Notes under the pieces: generated by a model
What the model saw: only the letters and a program-made list of their open reading frames with translations
The model's database searches: none
What the model was told of the DNA's origin: nothing
Assembly (NCBI GenBank): GCA_947172415.1
Contig: OX359196.1
Location: forward strand, 3,412,501 to 3,476,500
Source of the DNA: Chondrosia reniformis
Lineage: Eukaryota; Porifera; Demospongiae; Chondrillida; Chondrillidae
Length of the DNA stretch: 64,000 bases
Direction of reading: 5' to 3'
Made by a program: the position numbers and the translations under genes
Shown here: positions 11,462 to 23,010 of the stretch, piece by piece
How positions within the stretch are numbered: position 1 is the stretch's first letter
How the letters are laid out: the number at the start of each line of letters is the position of its first letter

Positions 11462-12609
11462 CCCTATTTGTATTATTTATAATTGCTAGTTATATTTTAT
11501 GTATTAGTTATATGTAGTGGGTGTTTGTACTATTTATATGTTCAAGTTGTATGTACTAGTTGAATGTACTAGTTGTAGGTTCTTGTACTAGTTATACTTG
11601 GTACTAAGAAGCTACTTGTTTTTTGTTCAAGTTTTATGTACTAGTTTTATGAACTAGGTGTATGTACTAGTTGCGCGTACTATTTATAATAATTGGATAT
11701 ATGTGTATGTACTAGTTATATGTAGTAGGTGAATGTACTTGTTATATATCCTAGTTGCTTTTACTTGTATGTAGTAGCTATGTACTACTTGTATATACAA
11801 GTTGTACGTTCTAGTATTATGTACTCGTTCTATGAGCTACTTGTATATACTAGTTTCTAGTTGTATGTACTAGTTGTATGTACTAGGTGCATGTACTATG
11901 TGTATGTACTATTTATAAGCACCAGTTATATGTGTATGTACTAGTTATATCCTTGTGTACTAGTTATCTCTACTAATTGTATGCACTAGATGTATGCACT
12001 AGTTGTATGAACTATTTATAATTTCTAGGTATATGTGTATGTACTAGTCATATGTAGTAGGTGGATGTACTAGTTTTATGTCCTAGTTGTTTGTACTAGC
12101 CATATGAACTAGTTGCATGTACTAGTGGTGTGTAGTATTTTGATGTACTAGTTACATGTACTAGTTTTATGTACTAGTACTAGTTATATTTACTAGTTGT
12201 AGGAACTAGTTATGTACGAGTTGGACGCACTAGTTTTACGTAAGAATTAGTTGTATGTAGTAGCTATATACAAGTTGTGTATACAAGTTGTACATTCTAG
12301 TATTATGTTCTCGTTCTATGAACTAGTTGTATTTACTAGTTTATAGTTGAATGTACTAGTTGTATGTACTAGTTGAATGTACTCTTTGGATATATGTACT
12401 ATGTGTATGTACTATTTTTAAGTACCAGTTATATGTGTAAGGACTAGTTATATGTACTAGTTGTATGCACTACCTGTAAGTACTAGTTGTTTGTACTATA
12501 TATAAGTACAAGGTATATGTGTATTTACTGGGTATATGCAGTAGGTATATGTAATAGTTATTTGACCTAGTTGTTTGGTCTAGTTGTATGTCCTAGTTGG
12601 ATGTATACA
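11462..12609 (+). repeat. 13-bp minisatellite block 4
   Basis: Begins with a TTTGTATTATTTAT segment, then TACTAGTTGTATG units. The order of variants closely matches the starts of the blocks near 33190, 45600 and 59610, so these are copies of one larger segment. No gene is seen. Confidence 0.9.
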
Positions 12610-12630
12610 CAGCAAAAAATAGGGTAGTTT

Positions 12631-13927
12631 TCTAAGTTGTAAACTGGTTGTTTGGGTTTGAGAACAAAAAGTTTACACAATCTGTAAACTACTAATTTAC
12701 AACTACGCTAAACGTTGTGAATATATATGTGTACACACACTTACAAAAATTCACAACATCATGGTGACCTATGAGTAAATTCAAAAATTGGCATTGAATA
12801 CACTCTTGCCTTCAACCCCAATTGTAGTTGTTAAGTAAGCTATGAATTACATTATTTCAATCAGTCCTCAATAATGTTGTACAAACTATGAATGTGCCTT
12901 TCGTATAAAATTCACCGAAAGTTAATTCTATAATATAATAATTCTTTATTAAGAATACAGAAATAAAAAAGTTACCGTTCATTGTTCTGAATTCTTCATC
13001 ACTTGGTTCTTTACTGTTCATCTTCATCCTCAAACTGCATGATAAATAGAGAAACTTAACTTGGCTAAACCGAAATCAAGAAACATATATTACCTATGGT
13101 ATTATGCAAAATTTACAAATGTATATATAACACACTTTTGTGAGGGATTTGTTCTTATTGGCTGGCTACCTCAATTGAGAGAAGCAACTTCACATATGCC
13201 TCTGTGTAAGCTAGGCTTACAATGAATATGTCAACTACCTTATACTCAGTTTTATGACATTGGGAATTGTTCATCTATAGTTCTGCAGAATGAAATCTAT
13301 CTTAATAAAGGATTTAGTACAGATCAGCAATCAGCTTACGTTAATCGGGAGTGCAGCTCTTTCTAAGTGCTGTCAAATGGCTGAATCCATTGCCTGAATC
13401 AACAACAACAACAACAGTAAATCAATTCATTACTACTAATGTACCTGCAGTTAGGACTGGAAAGCCTTTATGTTATTCAACGCTGATTGTAGTCATTCTT
13501 CTTGCAAGCTAATTTATGGGCGTATAACCTAATAAAGAGAGTTCCCTCCAAATTTTAACGGTTAACATTATTCCTTGGCTGACCACAGGGACATAGTGGC
13601 ACCAGGATAAACTGGGAGAGAAACTGGAGGTCTTTCGCGCATAATGTCAAATCCTCACTGACTATTGGAACTTGAAAAGCTCTGCTAGTCATGATATACA
13701 TTGATTTATAATAGGTAAGTGGTAATTAGGTTTATTTTTCTTTTTGGCAACTTTTGTGGTAGGCCATTTCATTTTGGTTTGTAATAATCTAGCTTTCTGT
13801 GTTTGCTGTCAACTTCCAATTGCTAGAAATATATTTAAAAGTTATAATTGATGATATTAACAAAATTACAAACTTTAAGGTCTCTTATCTAAAGCAGTGT
13901 CTGTAAGCCATTACTAGCATATGGTGG
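12631..13927. other. Noncoding interior of the 3.4-kb element, left part
   Basis: AT-rich sequence with no supported gene. It contains a short CAACAACAACAACAG run near 13400. Nothing else stands out. Confidence 0.4.
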
Positions 13928-14443
13928 TGTGGCATTTGGAAGTGGAGGGCCTGTTTCGGTCTGTACCCACCAACATTCAATTAAAACTATGTTGTGACAG
14001 TTGGAAGTGGAGGGCCTGTTTCGGGCTGTACCACCAACATGTAATTAAAACTATGGTGTGACAGTTGGAAGTGGAGGGCCTGTTCCGGGCTGTACCCACC
14101 AACATTCAATTAAAACTATGGTGTGACAGTTGGAAGTGGAGGGCCTGTTTCGGGCTTTACCCACCAACATTCGATTAAAACTATGTTGTGACTGTTGGAA
14201 GTGGAGGGCCTGTTTCGGGCTTTACCCACCAACATTCGATTAAAACTATGTTGTGACTGTTGGAAGTGGAGGGCCTGTTTCGGGCTGTACCCACCAACAT
14301 TCGATTACAACAATGGTGTGACAGTTGGAAGTGGAGGGCCTGTTTCGGGCTGTACCCACCAACATGTAATTAAAACTATGTTGTGACAGTTGGAAGTGGA
14401 GGGCCTGTTTTGGGCTGTACCAACCAATATTTAATTAAAACTG
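13928..14443 (+). repeat. 65-bp tandem repeat array, eight units
   Basis: Eight consecutive units with the landmark AGTGGAGGGCCTGTTTCGGG at 13941, 14006, 14070, 14135, 14200, 14265, 14330 and 14395, a 65-bp period almost without drift. Units are nearly identical, so the array is young or homogenised. A degenerate single unit (GCAAGCCTGTTTCGGGCTTT) lies near 14972. A 63-codon open frame across the array (14195-14386) is a by-product of the repeat. Confidence 0.9.
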
Positions 14444-15150
14444 GTTAAGCTGCAGCATTCACTTAGATGTATAATGCATTCTGTTTTCATTGATCAGCTC
14501 CTTGACTTTCGCCGAGCCAATGCAGCTTCACTCAGTAAAGAACATCACTAATTATCCTTAAGTGGATAATATAGTGTTGTGTATATACGTACTTCAAAAA
14601 ATGAACCTAACATGGCTTCCATTGTTTACACCATATAAAACGCATTGTGTACTGCATGAAAACATATTCAATTCTTCTAAATGTAAAGCCAGTTTTATTA
14701 CTATATACTGCTAGCTCACATCACTATAGTAGATGTGAGTAATATTTTCGTTACATTGCGTATTTAAAAGGGACATTTTGGGGATCTACGTACTAGTTGC
14801 ATTATTACCGAGCGGTATAGCAAGGTTAATTGTTTCTGTTGCAAGGGGAGTCGGATCGAGGCTGCCCATGTACATAATTGCCTAAAGGTGTGACAAAGAA
14901 TTTTTTGGTTCACTTTAGGCCCATATCTAAATTTTGTGGCAAGTGTGGCTAAAATGACTATGGGAATGTGGCAAGCCTGTTTCGGGCTTTATCTATTCTC
15001 CATTAACATCATTTACAGTTACTCCATCATTAATTTCTATAGCATGCAATCCTATCAGGTCGTTTTGGAAGGAAGGCCTAGGCTAGGAAGGATGGTTCTA
15101 CAAACAATACAACATTGATTGAATAGAAAAACATTATAACAAACTGTTTT
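14444..15150. other. Noncoding interior of the 3.4-kb element, right part
   Basis: No supported gene. One decayed unit of the 65-bp repeat is seen near 14965-15000. Short open frames here have no recognisable features. Confidence 0.4.
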
Positions 15151-15173
15151 AGGGGCTGCCTATGGCAGCCCCT
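15151..15173. repeat. Perfect 10-bp hairpin
   Basis: AGGGGCTGCC, loop TAT, GGCAGCCCCT. The GGGGCTGCC core also occurs in the dispersed hairpin repeats near 15465, 21816, 45349 and 59235, so this is probably a related fragment. Confidence 0.7.
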
Positions 15174-15189
15174 TATATTGTTTTCATAT

Positions 15190-15503
15190 ACCGATTACGT
15201 TGTACGGCTTCATGTTACGGAAAGATATATATATATCTATATATATAATACGGGTTCATACGCAACTATTGTAACACTTAATTTATATGACAATACATGG
15301 TTTTGCAAATGGCGGCGTTCAGGAAGCTTTAGTTAACGAAGCTTTTCCATCGTTATTTATAAAGTTCAGGACACTTAAGCATCCTCAATCGTTAGTATCA
15401 CGAATATATATATTAAATCCCAACGATGCGGCCAAGTAGTTCGAGTTAATTCGGAGGCGGCAGCCCCACGAGTTTTTAAACTCGAACTACTTGTTACTGT
15501 TCT
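15190..15503 (-). repeat. Dispersed hairpin repeat, reversed copy
   Basis: Reverse-orientation copy of a family seen at 21790, 32870, 45321 and 59207. Its hairpin part (15435-15503) has outer arms AAGTAGTTCGAGTT and AACTCGAACTACTT around a GGGGCTGCC-containing centre. Its tail contains the reverse of an AAGCTTCGTTAACTAAAGCT block and an AT dinucleotide tract. It shows the family can move or be copied independently of the minisatellite, since here it lies inside another element. Confidence 0.75.
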
Positions 15504-15884
15504 ACAGTTACATCCATTTTATTTGTCACTAAAATACTTCTTTGTTACATATCTGGATTACCTAATTAAATATACATGTAGTCTAGTGAAGGCATCGTAT
15601 TCTATAGCTACGATCGTTACAGTAATATAGTTAGCTAGATACTAACTTGAGAAGAAAATCCAAAACTCAACATTCTTCACAAAAACACTGGTTAAAGTCT
15701 TCAACACTGTGACAGAAACGTTTAACAGGACGTCATCCTCGCCATAACTAAACTCAGTGCTGTTTTTATTGTGTGGCACATTTGATGTACAAATACCTCA
15801 GAATCCATTTTAACAGAGTATCATTAAAATTATTAATAGTTATTTCAAGGCATTCCAAATAACTTCACAGTTAAAAGGAACGCT
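15504..15884. other. Noncoding sequence
   Basis: AT-rich interior sequence of the 3.4-kb element between the hairpin repeat and the GTAAAC cluster. No gene or motif is supported. Confidence 0.4.
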
Positions 15885-16026
15885 GTTTACCTCAGTAAAC
15901 GCTGTGATAACTTATGTAAACGTTTGGGAATATACGTAAACGAACCGTTCCGTAAACTTTTGTAAACTTTTTTGAACTACCAGTTTTCATAACATTGTGA
16001 ACTGGTGTAAACTACTTTTTTTGCTG

Positions 16027-19000
16027 CGGTACTAGTTGTAAGTACTAATTGCATGTTCTAGTTGTGTGTATTATTTGGTATGTACTAGTTGTATGTACTA
16101 GTAGCATGTACTAGTTGTATGCACGAGTTTTATGTACTAGTCCTAGTTATATTTACTAGTTGTAGATACTAGTTGCATGTAGAAGTTGTATGTAGTAGTT
16201 GTTTGTTCGAATTGTTTGTACTAGTGGAATGTACTAATTGTATGTAATAGTTATGTAACAGTTGCACGTACTAGTTGTATCTATATACTAGTCATAAATA
16301 TTAGCTATGTACTAGTTGCATATAAAAGTTGTATGTTCTAGTATTATGTACTTGTTCTATGAACTAGTAGTAAGTACTAGTTTCTAGTTGTACACACTAG
16401 TAGTATGTACTAGTTGTATGTACTATGTGTGTACTAGTTGTTGGTTCATGTACTAGTTATACTAGGTACTAGATAGGTTTCAGTTGTATGTACTAGATAC
16501 TAGTTGCATGTACTAGTTGTATATACTAGTTTTATGTACTAGTTGTATGTACTAGTTTTATGAACTAGTTGTATGTACTAGATGCATGTACTATTTATAT
16601 GTACTAGATGTATGTACTAGTGACTAATTGTATGTACTAGTTGTATGTTCCTTTTGTAGGTTCTAATACTAGTTATATTAGGTACTAAGTAGGTACTAGG
16701 TGTATGTACTAGACACTAGTTGTATTTACTAGTTATAAGGACTAGTGTGGAATTGTTGTATGTACTACTTATATGTACTCGTTATATTTGTATGTATTAG
16801 ATATTTGTACTAGTTACATGTGCTAGTTATTTGCACTAGTTGTACGTACTATTTATATGTACTATTTATATGTGTATGTACCAGGTATATGTACTACTAG
16901 TTTGTAGTAGCTGTATGTAATGGTTGCATGTACTAATTGCATGTACCAATTGTATGTACTATTACTACTTGTATATTTACTCATTGTAGGTGCTAGTTGT
17001 ATTTACTAGATGTATGTGGTAGTAGTGTGTACTAGTTGTATTTATTGGTTGCATGTACTAATTGCATGTACTAGTTGTAAATACTAAATGAATGCACTAT
17101 TTTTATGTACTAGACGTAGCTAATAGTTGTATATACTAGTTGTATGTACGAGTTGTATGTTCTAAATATAGGTTCTAATAAAAGTTATACTAGGACCTAG
17201 GTAAGCACTAGTTGTTTTTACTAGATACTAGTTGTATGTACTAGTTGTATGTATTATTTACATGTACTAGTTGTATGTAATAGTTTTATGTACGGCTTAT
17301 ATGTATTCGTTATATTTGTATGAACTAGATATATGTACTAGTTGAACGTATTATTTATATATTCTATTTATATGTGTATGTACCAGTTATATGTACTAGC
17401 TGTATGTACTTGCTGTATGTACTAATTGCATGTACTAGTTGTATGTACTAGTACTAGTTATATTTACTAGTTGTAGGTACTAGGTTTAGGAACTACTTGT
17501 ATGTGGTAGTTTTATGTACTAATTGTAGGTACTAGTTGTATGTACTAGTTGTTTGTACTATTTGTGTACTAGATTTATGTACTTGTTGTATGCACTAATT
17601 GTATGTACTAGTTGTATTTACTAGTTGTATGTACTAGTTGTATGTACTAGATATATGTAGTAGTTGTGTGTACTAGTTACATGCACTAGTTGTATGTATA
17701 CATTGCATGTAGTAGTTGTATGTAGTAGTTTTATGTACTAGATGTATGTTCTAGTTGTATGTACTAGATGCATGTACTATTTATATGTACTAGATGTATG
17801 TATTAGTTGTATGTGGTAGTTGTATGTACTAGTTGTATGTTCTATTTGTAGATTCTAATAGTAGTTATATTAGGTACTAGGTAGGGACTAGTTGTTTGTA
17901 CTAGATACTAGTTGTATGGACTAGTAGTGTGTAATTGTTGTATGTACTACTTATATGTACTCGTTATATTTGTATGTATTAGATATATGTACTAGTTGTA
18001 TGTACTAGTTATTTGCACTAGTTGTACGTTCTATTTATATGTACTATTTATATGTGCATGTACCAGGTATATGTACTACTTGTTTGTAGTAGCTGTATGT
18101 ACTGGTTGCATGAACTAATTGCATGTACTAGTTGTATATACTAGATGCAATTACTATTTATACGTACTAGATGTAGGTAATAGTTGTATATACTAGTTGT
18201 ATGTATGAGTTGTATGTTCTAAATATAGGTTCAAATACTAGTTATACAAGGACCTAGGTACACAATAGTTGTTTGTACTAGATACTAGTTGTATGTACTA
18301 ATTATATGTACTAGTTATGTGCCAGTTGTATGTAGTTGTATGTAGTAGCTATCTACTTATTGTATATACAAGTTGTACGTTCTAGTATTATGTACTCATT
18401 CTATGAAATACTTGTATGCACTAGTTTCTAGTTATATGTAATATTTTTAGGTACTATTCATATGTACCATGTGTATGTACTATCTATAAGTACCAGTTAT
18501 ATGTGTATGTACTAGTTATATGTTTGTGTAACAGTACTGGTTATATGTTTGTGTACTAGTTATATGTACTAGTTGTATGTACTAGTTGCATGTACTAGTT
18601 GTATGTACTAATTTTATGCACTAGTTGTGTACACTAGTTTTATGCACTCGCACTAGTTATATTTACTAGTTGTATGTACTAGTTGTGTGCACTGGATATG
18701 AACCAGTTGTATGTATAAGTTTTATGCACTAGTTGTTTGTACTAGCTATGTATTAGTTGTATTTATTATTTATTATTTTTATGTTCCAGTCGTATGCACT
18801 AGTTGTATGTACTAGTTGTGTACTATTTATGTGTACTAATTGTATGCACTTGATGTATGTACTAGTTGTATATACTAGTTGTAGGTTCCAGTACTAGTTA
18901 TACTAGTTACTTGGTAGGTACTAGTTGTATGTACGAGATACTAGTTGTATGTACTGGTTGTTTGTATTATTTATATGTACCAATTGTATGTAGTAGTTAT

Positions 19001-19974
19001 ATGTACTAGTTGAGTGTAATTGTTGTATGTACTAGTTGTATAAACTATTTATAATTACTATTCGTATGTACTGGTTGTATGAACTACTTATATGGACTCG
19101 TTATATTTGTCTGTACTGTATATATGTACTAGGTATACGTAGTAGTTGTATGTACTAGTTATACGTACTAGTTGTGCTTACTATTTCTATTTACTAATTA
19201 TATGTGTATGTACTAGCTCTATGTATATACTGGTTGTATGTGCTAATTGCACGTACTAGTTGTATGTACTTTAACTATATAGTTATATTTACTAGTTGTA
19301 GGTGCTAGTTGTATGTACTAGTTGTATGTGGTAGTTGTATGTACTATTGTATGTACTAGTTGTATGTTGTAGTTGTACGTACTCTTGTATGTACTAGTTA
19401 CGTACTAGTTATATGAACTAGTTTTATGTCCTAGTTGAATGTGCTACTTGCATGTACTTGTTATGTACTAGCTGTATGTACTAATTGTATGTACTAGTAG
19501 TATTAACTAGTGGTATGTACTAGTAGTATTAACTAGTGGTATGTACTAGTACTGGTAATATTTACTAATTGTAGGCACTAGTTGTATGTACTAGTTGTCT
19601 GTACCAGTTGAATATTATAGTTGTATGAACTAGGTGTATGTAGTAGTACAAGTTATATTTACTACTTGTAGGTATTAGTTGTATGTCCTAGTGTATATAG
19701 TAGTTGTGTGTTGTAATTGTATGAATTAGTTTTATGTACTAGTTGTAGGTACTAGTTATATTCTAATGTATGTACTAGTTGTATGTACTAGTTGTACGTA
19801 CTAGCACTGGTAATATTTACTATTTGTAGGTATTAGTTGTATGTACTAGTTGTATGTAATAGTTGTATGTTCTAATTGTATGAACTAATTTTATGTACTA
19901 GTTGTATGTACTGGTTATATACTAGTTGTATGTATTAGTTGTATAAACTAGTGGTATGTACTAGTTGCTAGTGG
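16027..19974 (+). repeat. 13-bp minisatellite block 5
   Basis: Nearly 4 kb of degenerate TACTAGTTGTATG units. Sub-blocks repeat at kilobase scale: the order of variants from 16640 to 17000 is echoed from 17840 to 18200. No unique insert and no gene. Confidence 0.9.
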
Positions 19975-20271
19975 AACATGTCCATACTTCCGGAAATTTT
20001 CAAAAGAAGGCGTTAACTAACACTCTTTTTTAATCTACTCTATTTTACTCTAGAAACATCGTATCACTAAACAAATTATATAGATTTGAAGCGCTATTCT
20101 TTCTTAATAATTTGGCTACAAGAGCGGCACGATTGCAGGCTTAAAGGAGAAGGTAAGCGGCCGTAAATGAGAGGTGCCAAATCGCCAAAAATGTTTTATT
20201 AGACAGTGGAAAATATGAATATAGAATAAATGGTGACACCAATCTATGAAGGATAATGATATCTAACGATG

Positions 20272-20402
20272 GTATGTATACTCCTTTTAAATTCCCTTTA
20301 CTTTTTGAATTATAATCGGAAACGTATTTTTGTACCTTTATCAGGCGCCTCTAGTACTTAATATCTCAGTTAAACAAGGGAATATTCCAGGAGTATACAT
20401 AC
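20272..20402. repeat. Inverted repeat, 14-bp perfect arms
   Basis: GTATGTATACTCCT at 20272-20285 pairs with AGGAGTATACATAC at 20389-20402, and the pairing partly continues inward (AAATTCCCTT with AAGGGAAT). The 131-bp size would fit a tiny MITE or a strong transcript hairpin. Confidence 0.65.
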
Positions 20403-20760
20403 AACTTTTAGGCTGTTACTTACTGAAGAGATTGATGTCAAAAAATGGTTAGATATACAATTCTCCACTTTCTAATAATCGCTTCATTTTCCATTTGTCT
20501 CTTCTCCTTTGAGTAATGGTATTGTCACGTGATTATCAGCCGAAATTAGTGGTATAGCTTAGCCATCATACAATGACGTTATATGACGTTGCATATGCAC
20601 CCAAATATTTGGTAACACGTTATACAAACATTAGACTTCCAAGTTGATATGTCAAGTAAGGCTTCTCGGTAGCGATACAGTTTCCTTGATCGAAGGTTTT
20701 TGTTGTTGTAAGATGTAAGTGGAAACAGTAAGCATATTGCATGTCTACCAATATTTACGT

Positions 20761-21090
20761 AATTATCAATGGCGAAAATGTATGAGCAATTAACGAAGTA
20801 TAATCAAAAGAAAATAGAACGTTTCGGTCATGTAAGCCTTAATTCCTTAGCTATTATTATACGTTAATAATAGCTGAGGAATTAAGGCTTAACGTGACCG
20901 AAACGTTCTATTCTTTTTTTGATTATTAACGTAGTATAATCAAAAGAAAAGTGTTCTATTCTTCTTTTGATTATTAACGTAGTATAATCAAAAGAAAAAT
21001 AGAACGTTTCGGTCACGTAGGCCTTTATTGGCCTTCCTCCGTCGTTGGCCTTCCTCCGCAATTGCTCATAAATTTTCACAATTGATAATT
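20761..21090. repeat. 330-bp hairpin (snapback) element
   Basis: Ends AATTATCAATGGCGAAAATG and, on the other strand, AATTATCAATTGTGAAAATT match at 26 of 30 positions. Inside, 20833-20859 and 20865-20891 form 27-bp arms with one G/T mismatch and a 5-base loop. Pairing continues outward through a GAACGTTTCGGTCA block. A further GATTATTAACGTAGTATAATC palindrome occurs twice to the right. A 65-codon minus-strand frame here is a by-product of the repeats. Confidence 0.75.
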
Positions 21091-21247
21091 TAACATGGAT
21101 AACGACTAGTGATGACTCGTGACGTTTTAGTGGCTGGTGCTCTGCTTCACGCGCAGGTCACATGCTAGTGACACTTCCGCCTGGAATGTGACACCTCTGA
21201 ATGCGCTAATAGACGATTTACAAAAATCGGAAATTCGTAGACATGTT

Positions 21248-21538
21248 ACACTCGCGGTTGTGTGTACTAGTTGTATGTATTAACTCTATGTATTTGTTAA
21301 GTACTAGTTGCATGTGCTAGTTCTAATATGTACTACTACCAGTAATAGTTACTAGTTGAAGGTACTAGTTTTATTTACTAGTTGTATGTACTAGTACTAG
21401 AACTAGATATATTCAGTAGTTGTAATAGTTGGAGGTCTAGTTTGATGTACTTGTTCTATGTATTATTTATATGTACCAGTTATATGTGAATGTTCTAGTC
21501 ATAGGTACTAATTGTAAGTACCAATTGTATGAAATAGC
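21248..21538 (+). repeat. 13-bp minisatellite block 6
   Basis: Short block of TACTAGTTGTATG units between the foldback element and 123-bp repeat remnants. The order of variants at its end (GTTGGAGGTCTAGTTTGATG and onward) matches the ends of blocks near 40310, 45065 and 58665. Confidence 0.85.
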
Positions 21539-21790
21539 GTACGAAAGACCGTTCCTAGGATAAATATTAAATGGTCCCCGAAGTTATACAACCTTTCTCC
21601 GAGTTAAAAATGGCTTTTGATTTCGAAAATATCTGCTATGACGCCATACAGAAGACCGTTTCTAGGTTAAAAAGGACCACCAAATTTGATTAAAGGGTCC
21701 CCAAAGCTCTAAGACCTATCTCTGAATTAAAATTGTCTACAAATTTCGAAAAGAGGGGCTATGAAAGCTTACCAAAGACCGTTCCTAGGA
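21539..21790 (+). repeat. 123-bp repeat remnant
   Basis: About two degenerate units of the 9896-11461 repeat, recognised by GACCGTTCCTAGGATA, GGTCCCCGAAG and CCGAGTTAAAAATGGC. They sit at the junction between minisatellite and hairpin repeat, as at 45173 and 58763. Confidence 0.8.
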
Positions 21791-21895
21791 TAACAAGTAG
21801 TTTGAGATTAAAAACTCACGGGGCTGCCGTCCTTGAATTTACTCGAACTACTTGGCCGCATCGTTGGGCTTTGACATATTACTCTTAATCATCAG
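21791..21895 (+). repeat. Dispersed hairpin repeat, partial copy
   Basis: AAGTAGTTTGAG at the left pairs with CTCGAACTACTT on the right across a GGGGCTGCC centre. It is followed by GGCCGCATCGTTGGGCTTTG. The usual AT-rich tail is missing; different unique sequence begins near 21895. Confidence 0.7.
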
Positions 21896-22107
21896 AGAGT
21901 ACGGTAGTACTCTCTATGTAGGGATGGTACGGGTTGTTTCGTTTTCCCCATGCATTGGTATAGGAGCGAAAAACCGAATTAGGCTGAAAATCTCCGAAAA
22001 AAGGCTATGTATAGTTAACACTAGACTATCCATGCTATAAACTGGCCTTTAAGGATAGCGACCGTGTTCCGCTGGCAAATAAACGAACTTTGAAATATCC
22101 CACTTTC

Positions 22108-22150
22108 GTTTTCTTCTTCTTCATCTTCTTCTTCTTCTTCATCTTCTTCG
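22108..22150 (+). repeat. CTT-rich microsatellite
   Basis: TTCTTCTTCTTCATCTTCTT type tract with two CAT interruptions. Confidence 0.85.
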
Positions 22151-22211
22151 CCCGCTGTAACTACAAAAGGAAATGGGTTTTCGGGCTACTTCTTTAGCGA
22201 AAATACTCCTA

Positions 22212-22350
22212 ATTTTCCGCGCTGTATTCTTTTGTAGAAGCGAGAGCGATTACGTTATTATTGAGCATGACGGTTTTCGTTGCCCAAGAGTCAAGGCTTC
22301 AATATATTCGCCATTTTAATGACGTAATATCCATAGCAACCAAGTCGGGA
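22212..22350 (+). repeat. Diverged 130-bp direct duplication, copy 1
   Basis: Shares with 22870-23010 the ordered blocks TATTCTTT, GAGCGAGAG, GAGCATGACG or AAGCATGACG, CAGAGTCA-like, and ATTCGCCATTTTA. The two copies are about 650 bp apart in direct orientation. They could be the terminal repeats of a small element or an old local duplication. Confidence 0.55.
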
Positions 22351-22869
22351 AGCGATTTACGTGGTCAACTTCAAGAAATATTAGATTTGATAGAAGTTAC
22401 TACGAATGGCGCAAGGAAGAAGAAATCCAGTAGTTAGTTGTTCTTTGTTTGTCTATATGTTATGTAAGTATCTAGCTAGTAATTGCGCTTGACTCGGTTC
22501 GGCAAGATGTTCGGGCCAATGTTTGACTTTCAAATTGAAATTTCGGCTGAATGTTCTGCGTGTTACGTTACGTAGCTTAATAATGATTATACTTAATGTT
22601 GTCAGTATATTTGTTTGGAACGTTAGTCTAGTTGTGAATGACTCTCGGCTACATATTATTTTGTCATTAAACTGTTTATGAATAATAATAATTAATAATA
22701 CTTAGGCGACCATATGATTCTCTGTATGCAACTCTCTTTTTACTTTCATATGACCATCTAAGTCCTAAGATGGATTGGTCATATGCTTGGAATGACAGAG
22801 TTGTGTTGAGATAAATCGACTTAATTAATGATCTGTTTTTATGTCCCTGAAGCCATATATAGAAGGTTC

Positions 22870-23010
22870 GCTATATTCTTTCGTAGGAGCGAGAGTGATA
22901 ACATTATTAAGCATGACGATTTTCTTGGCACCAGAGTCATCGCATCAATGAATTCGCCATTTTATTATATTAATTAATGAATGTAACTCCATTAGCAACC
23001 TATTCGTAAA
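22870..23010 (+). repeat. Diverged 130-bp direct duplication, copy 2
   Basis: Second copy of the sequence described at 22212-22350, with the same block order and several small differences, ending near CATTAGCAACC. Confidence 0.55.

Larger units (their letters stand above)
12610..16026. mobile_element. 3.4-kb TIR element with GTAAAC-rich ends, probably non-autonomous
   Basis: Left end CAGCAAAAAATAGGGTAGTTT (12610-12630); right end, on the other strand, CAGCAAAAAAAGTAGTTT (16026-16009). Both ends are dense in GTAAAC/GTTTAC hexamers: at least three between 12640 and 12700, and about seven between 15885 and 16012. Subterminal repeats of this sort are typical transposase-binding clusters in CACTA- and hAT-like elements. 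No transposase frame is seen inside. It contains a 65-bp tandem array, a perfect 10-bp hairpin and a reversed copy of the dispersed hairpin repeat. A target-site duplication is not obvious, so limits and class are tentative. Confidence 0.5.
19975..21247. mobile_element. 1.27-kb foldback-type element
   Basis: A unique island in the minisatellite with imperfect inverted ends: AACATGTCCATACTTCCGG on the left and, on the other strand, AACATGTCTACGAATTTCCG on the right. It has no transposase frame. Inside are two inverted-repeat structures, at 20272-20402 and 20761-21090. It is best read as a non-autonomous element, or as nested hairpin elements. The outer inverted ends are short and imperfect, so the limits are tentative. 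Confidence 0.45.

Noticed and set aside
14195..14386. 63-codon frame across the 65-bp array
   Set aside because: Produced by the tandem repeat; 65 is not a multiple of three, so it reads each unit differently and has no protein logic.
15151..15173. Bacterial-type intrinsic terminator
   Set aside because: The stem is perfect and T residues follow, but the surroundings are eukaryotic mobile DNA and the core recurs in a dispersed repeat, so it is a repeat fragment.
20882..21079. Minus-strand 65-codon frame with repeated FSFDYTTLIIKKRIE
   Set aside because: It lies within the hairpin element and reflects the repeated palindrome GATTATTAACGTAGTATAATC.
22747..22785. CATATGACCATC inverted repeat as a MITE or regulatory site
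   Set aside because: Arms are interrupted by a several-base insertion and no flanking duplication is seen.
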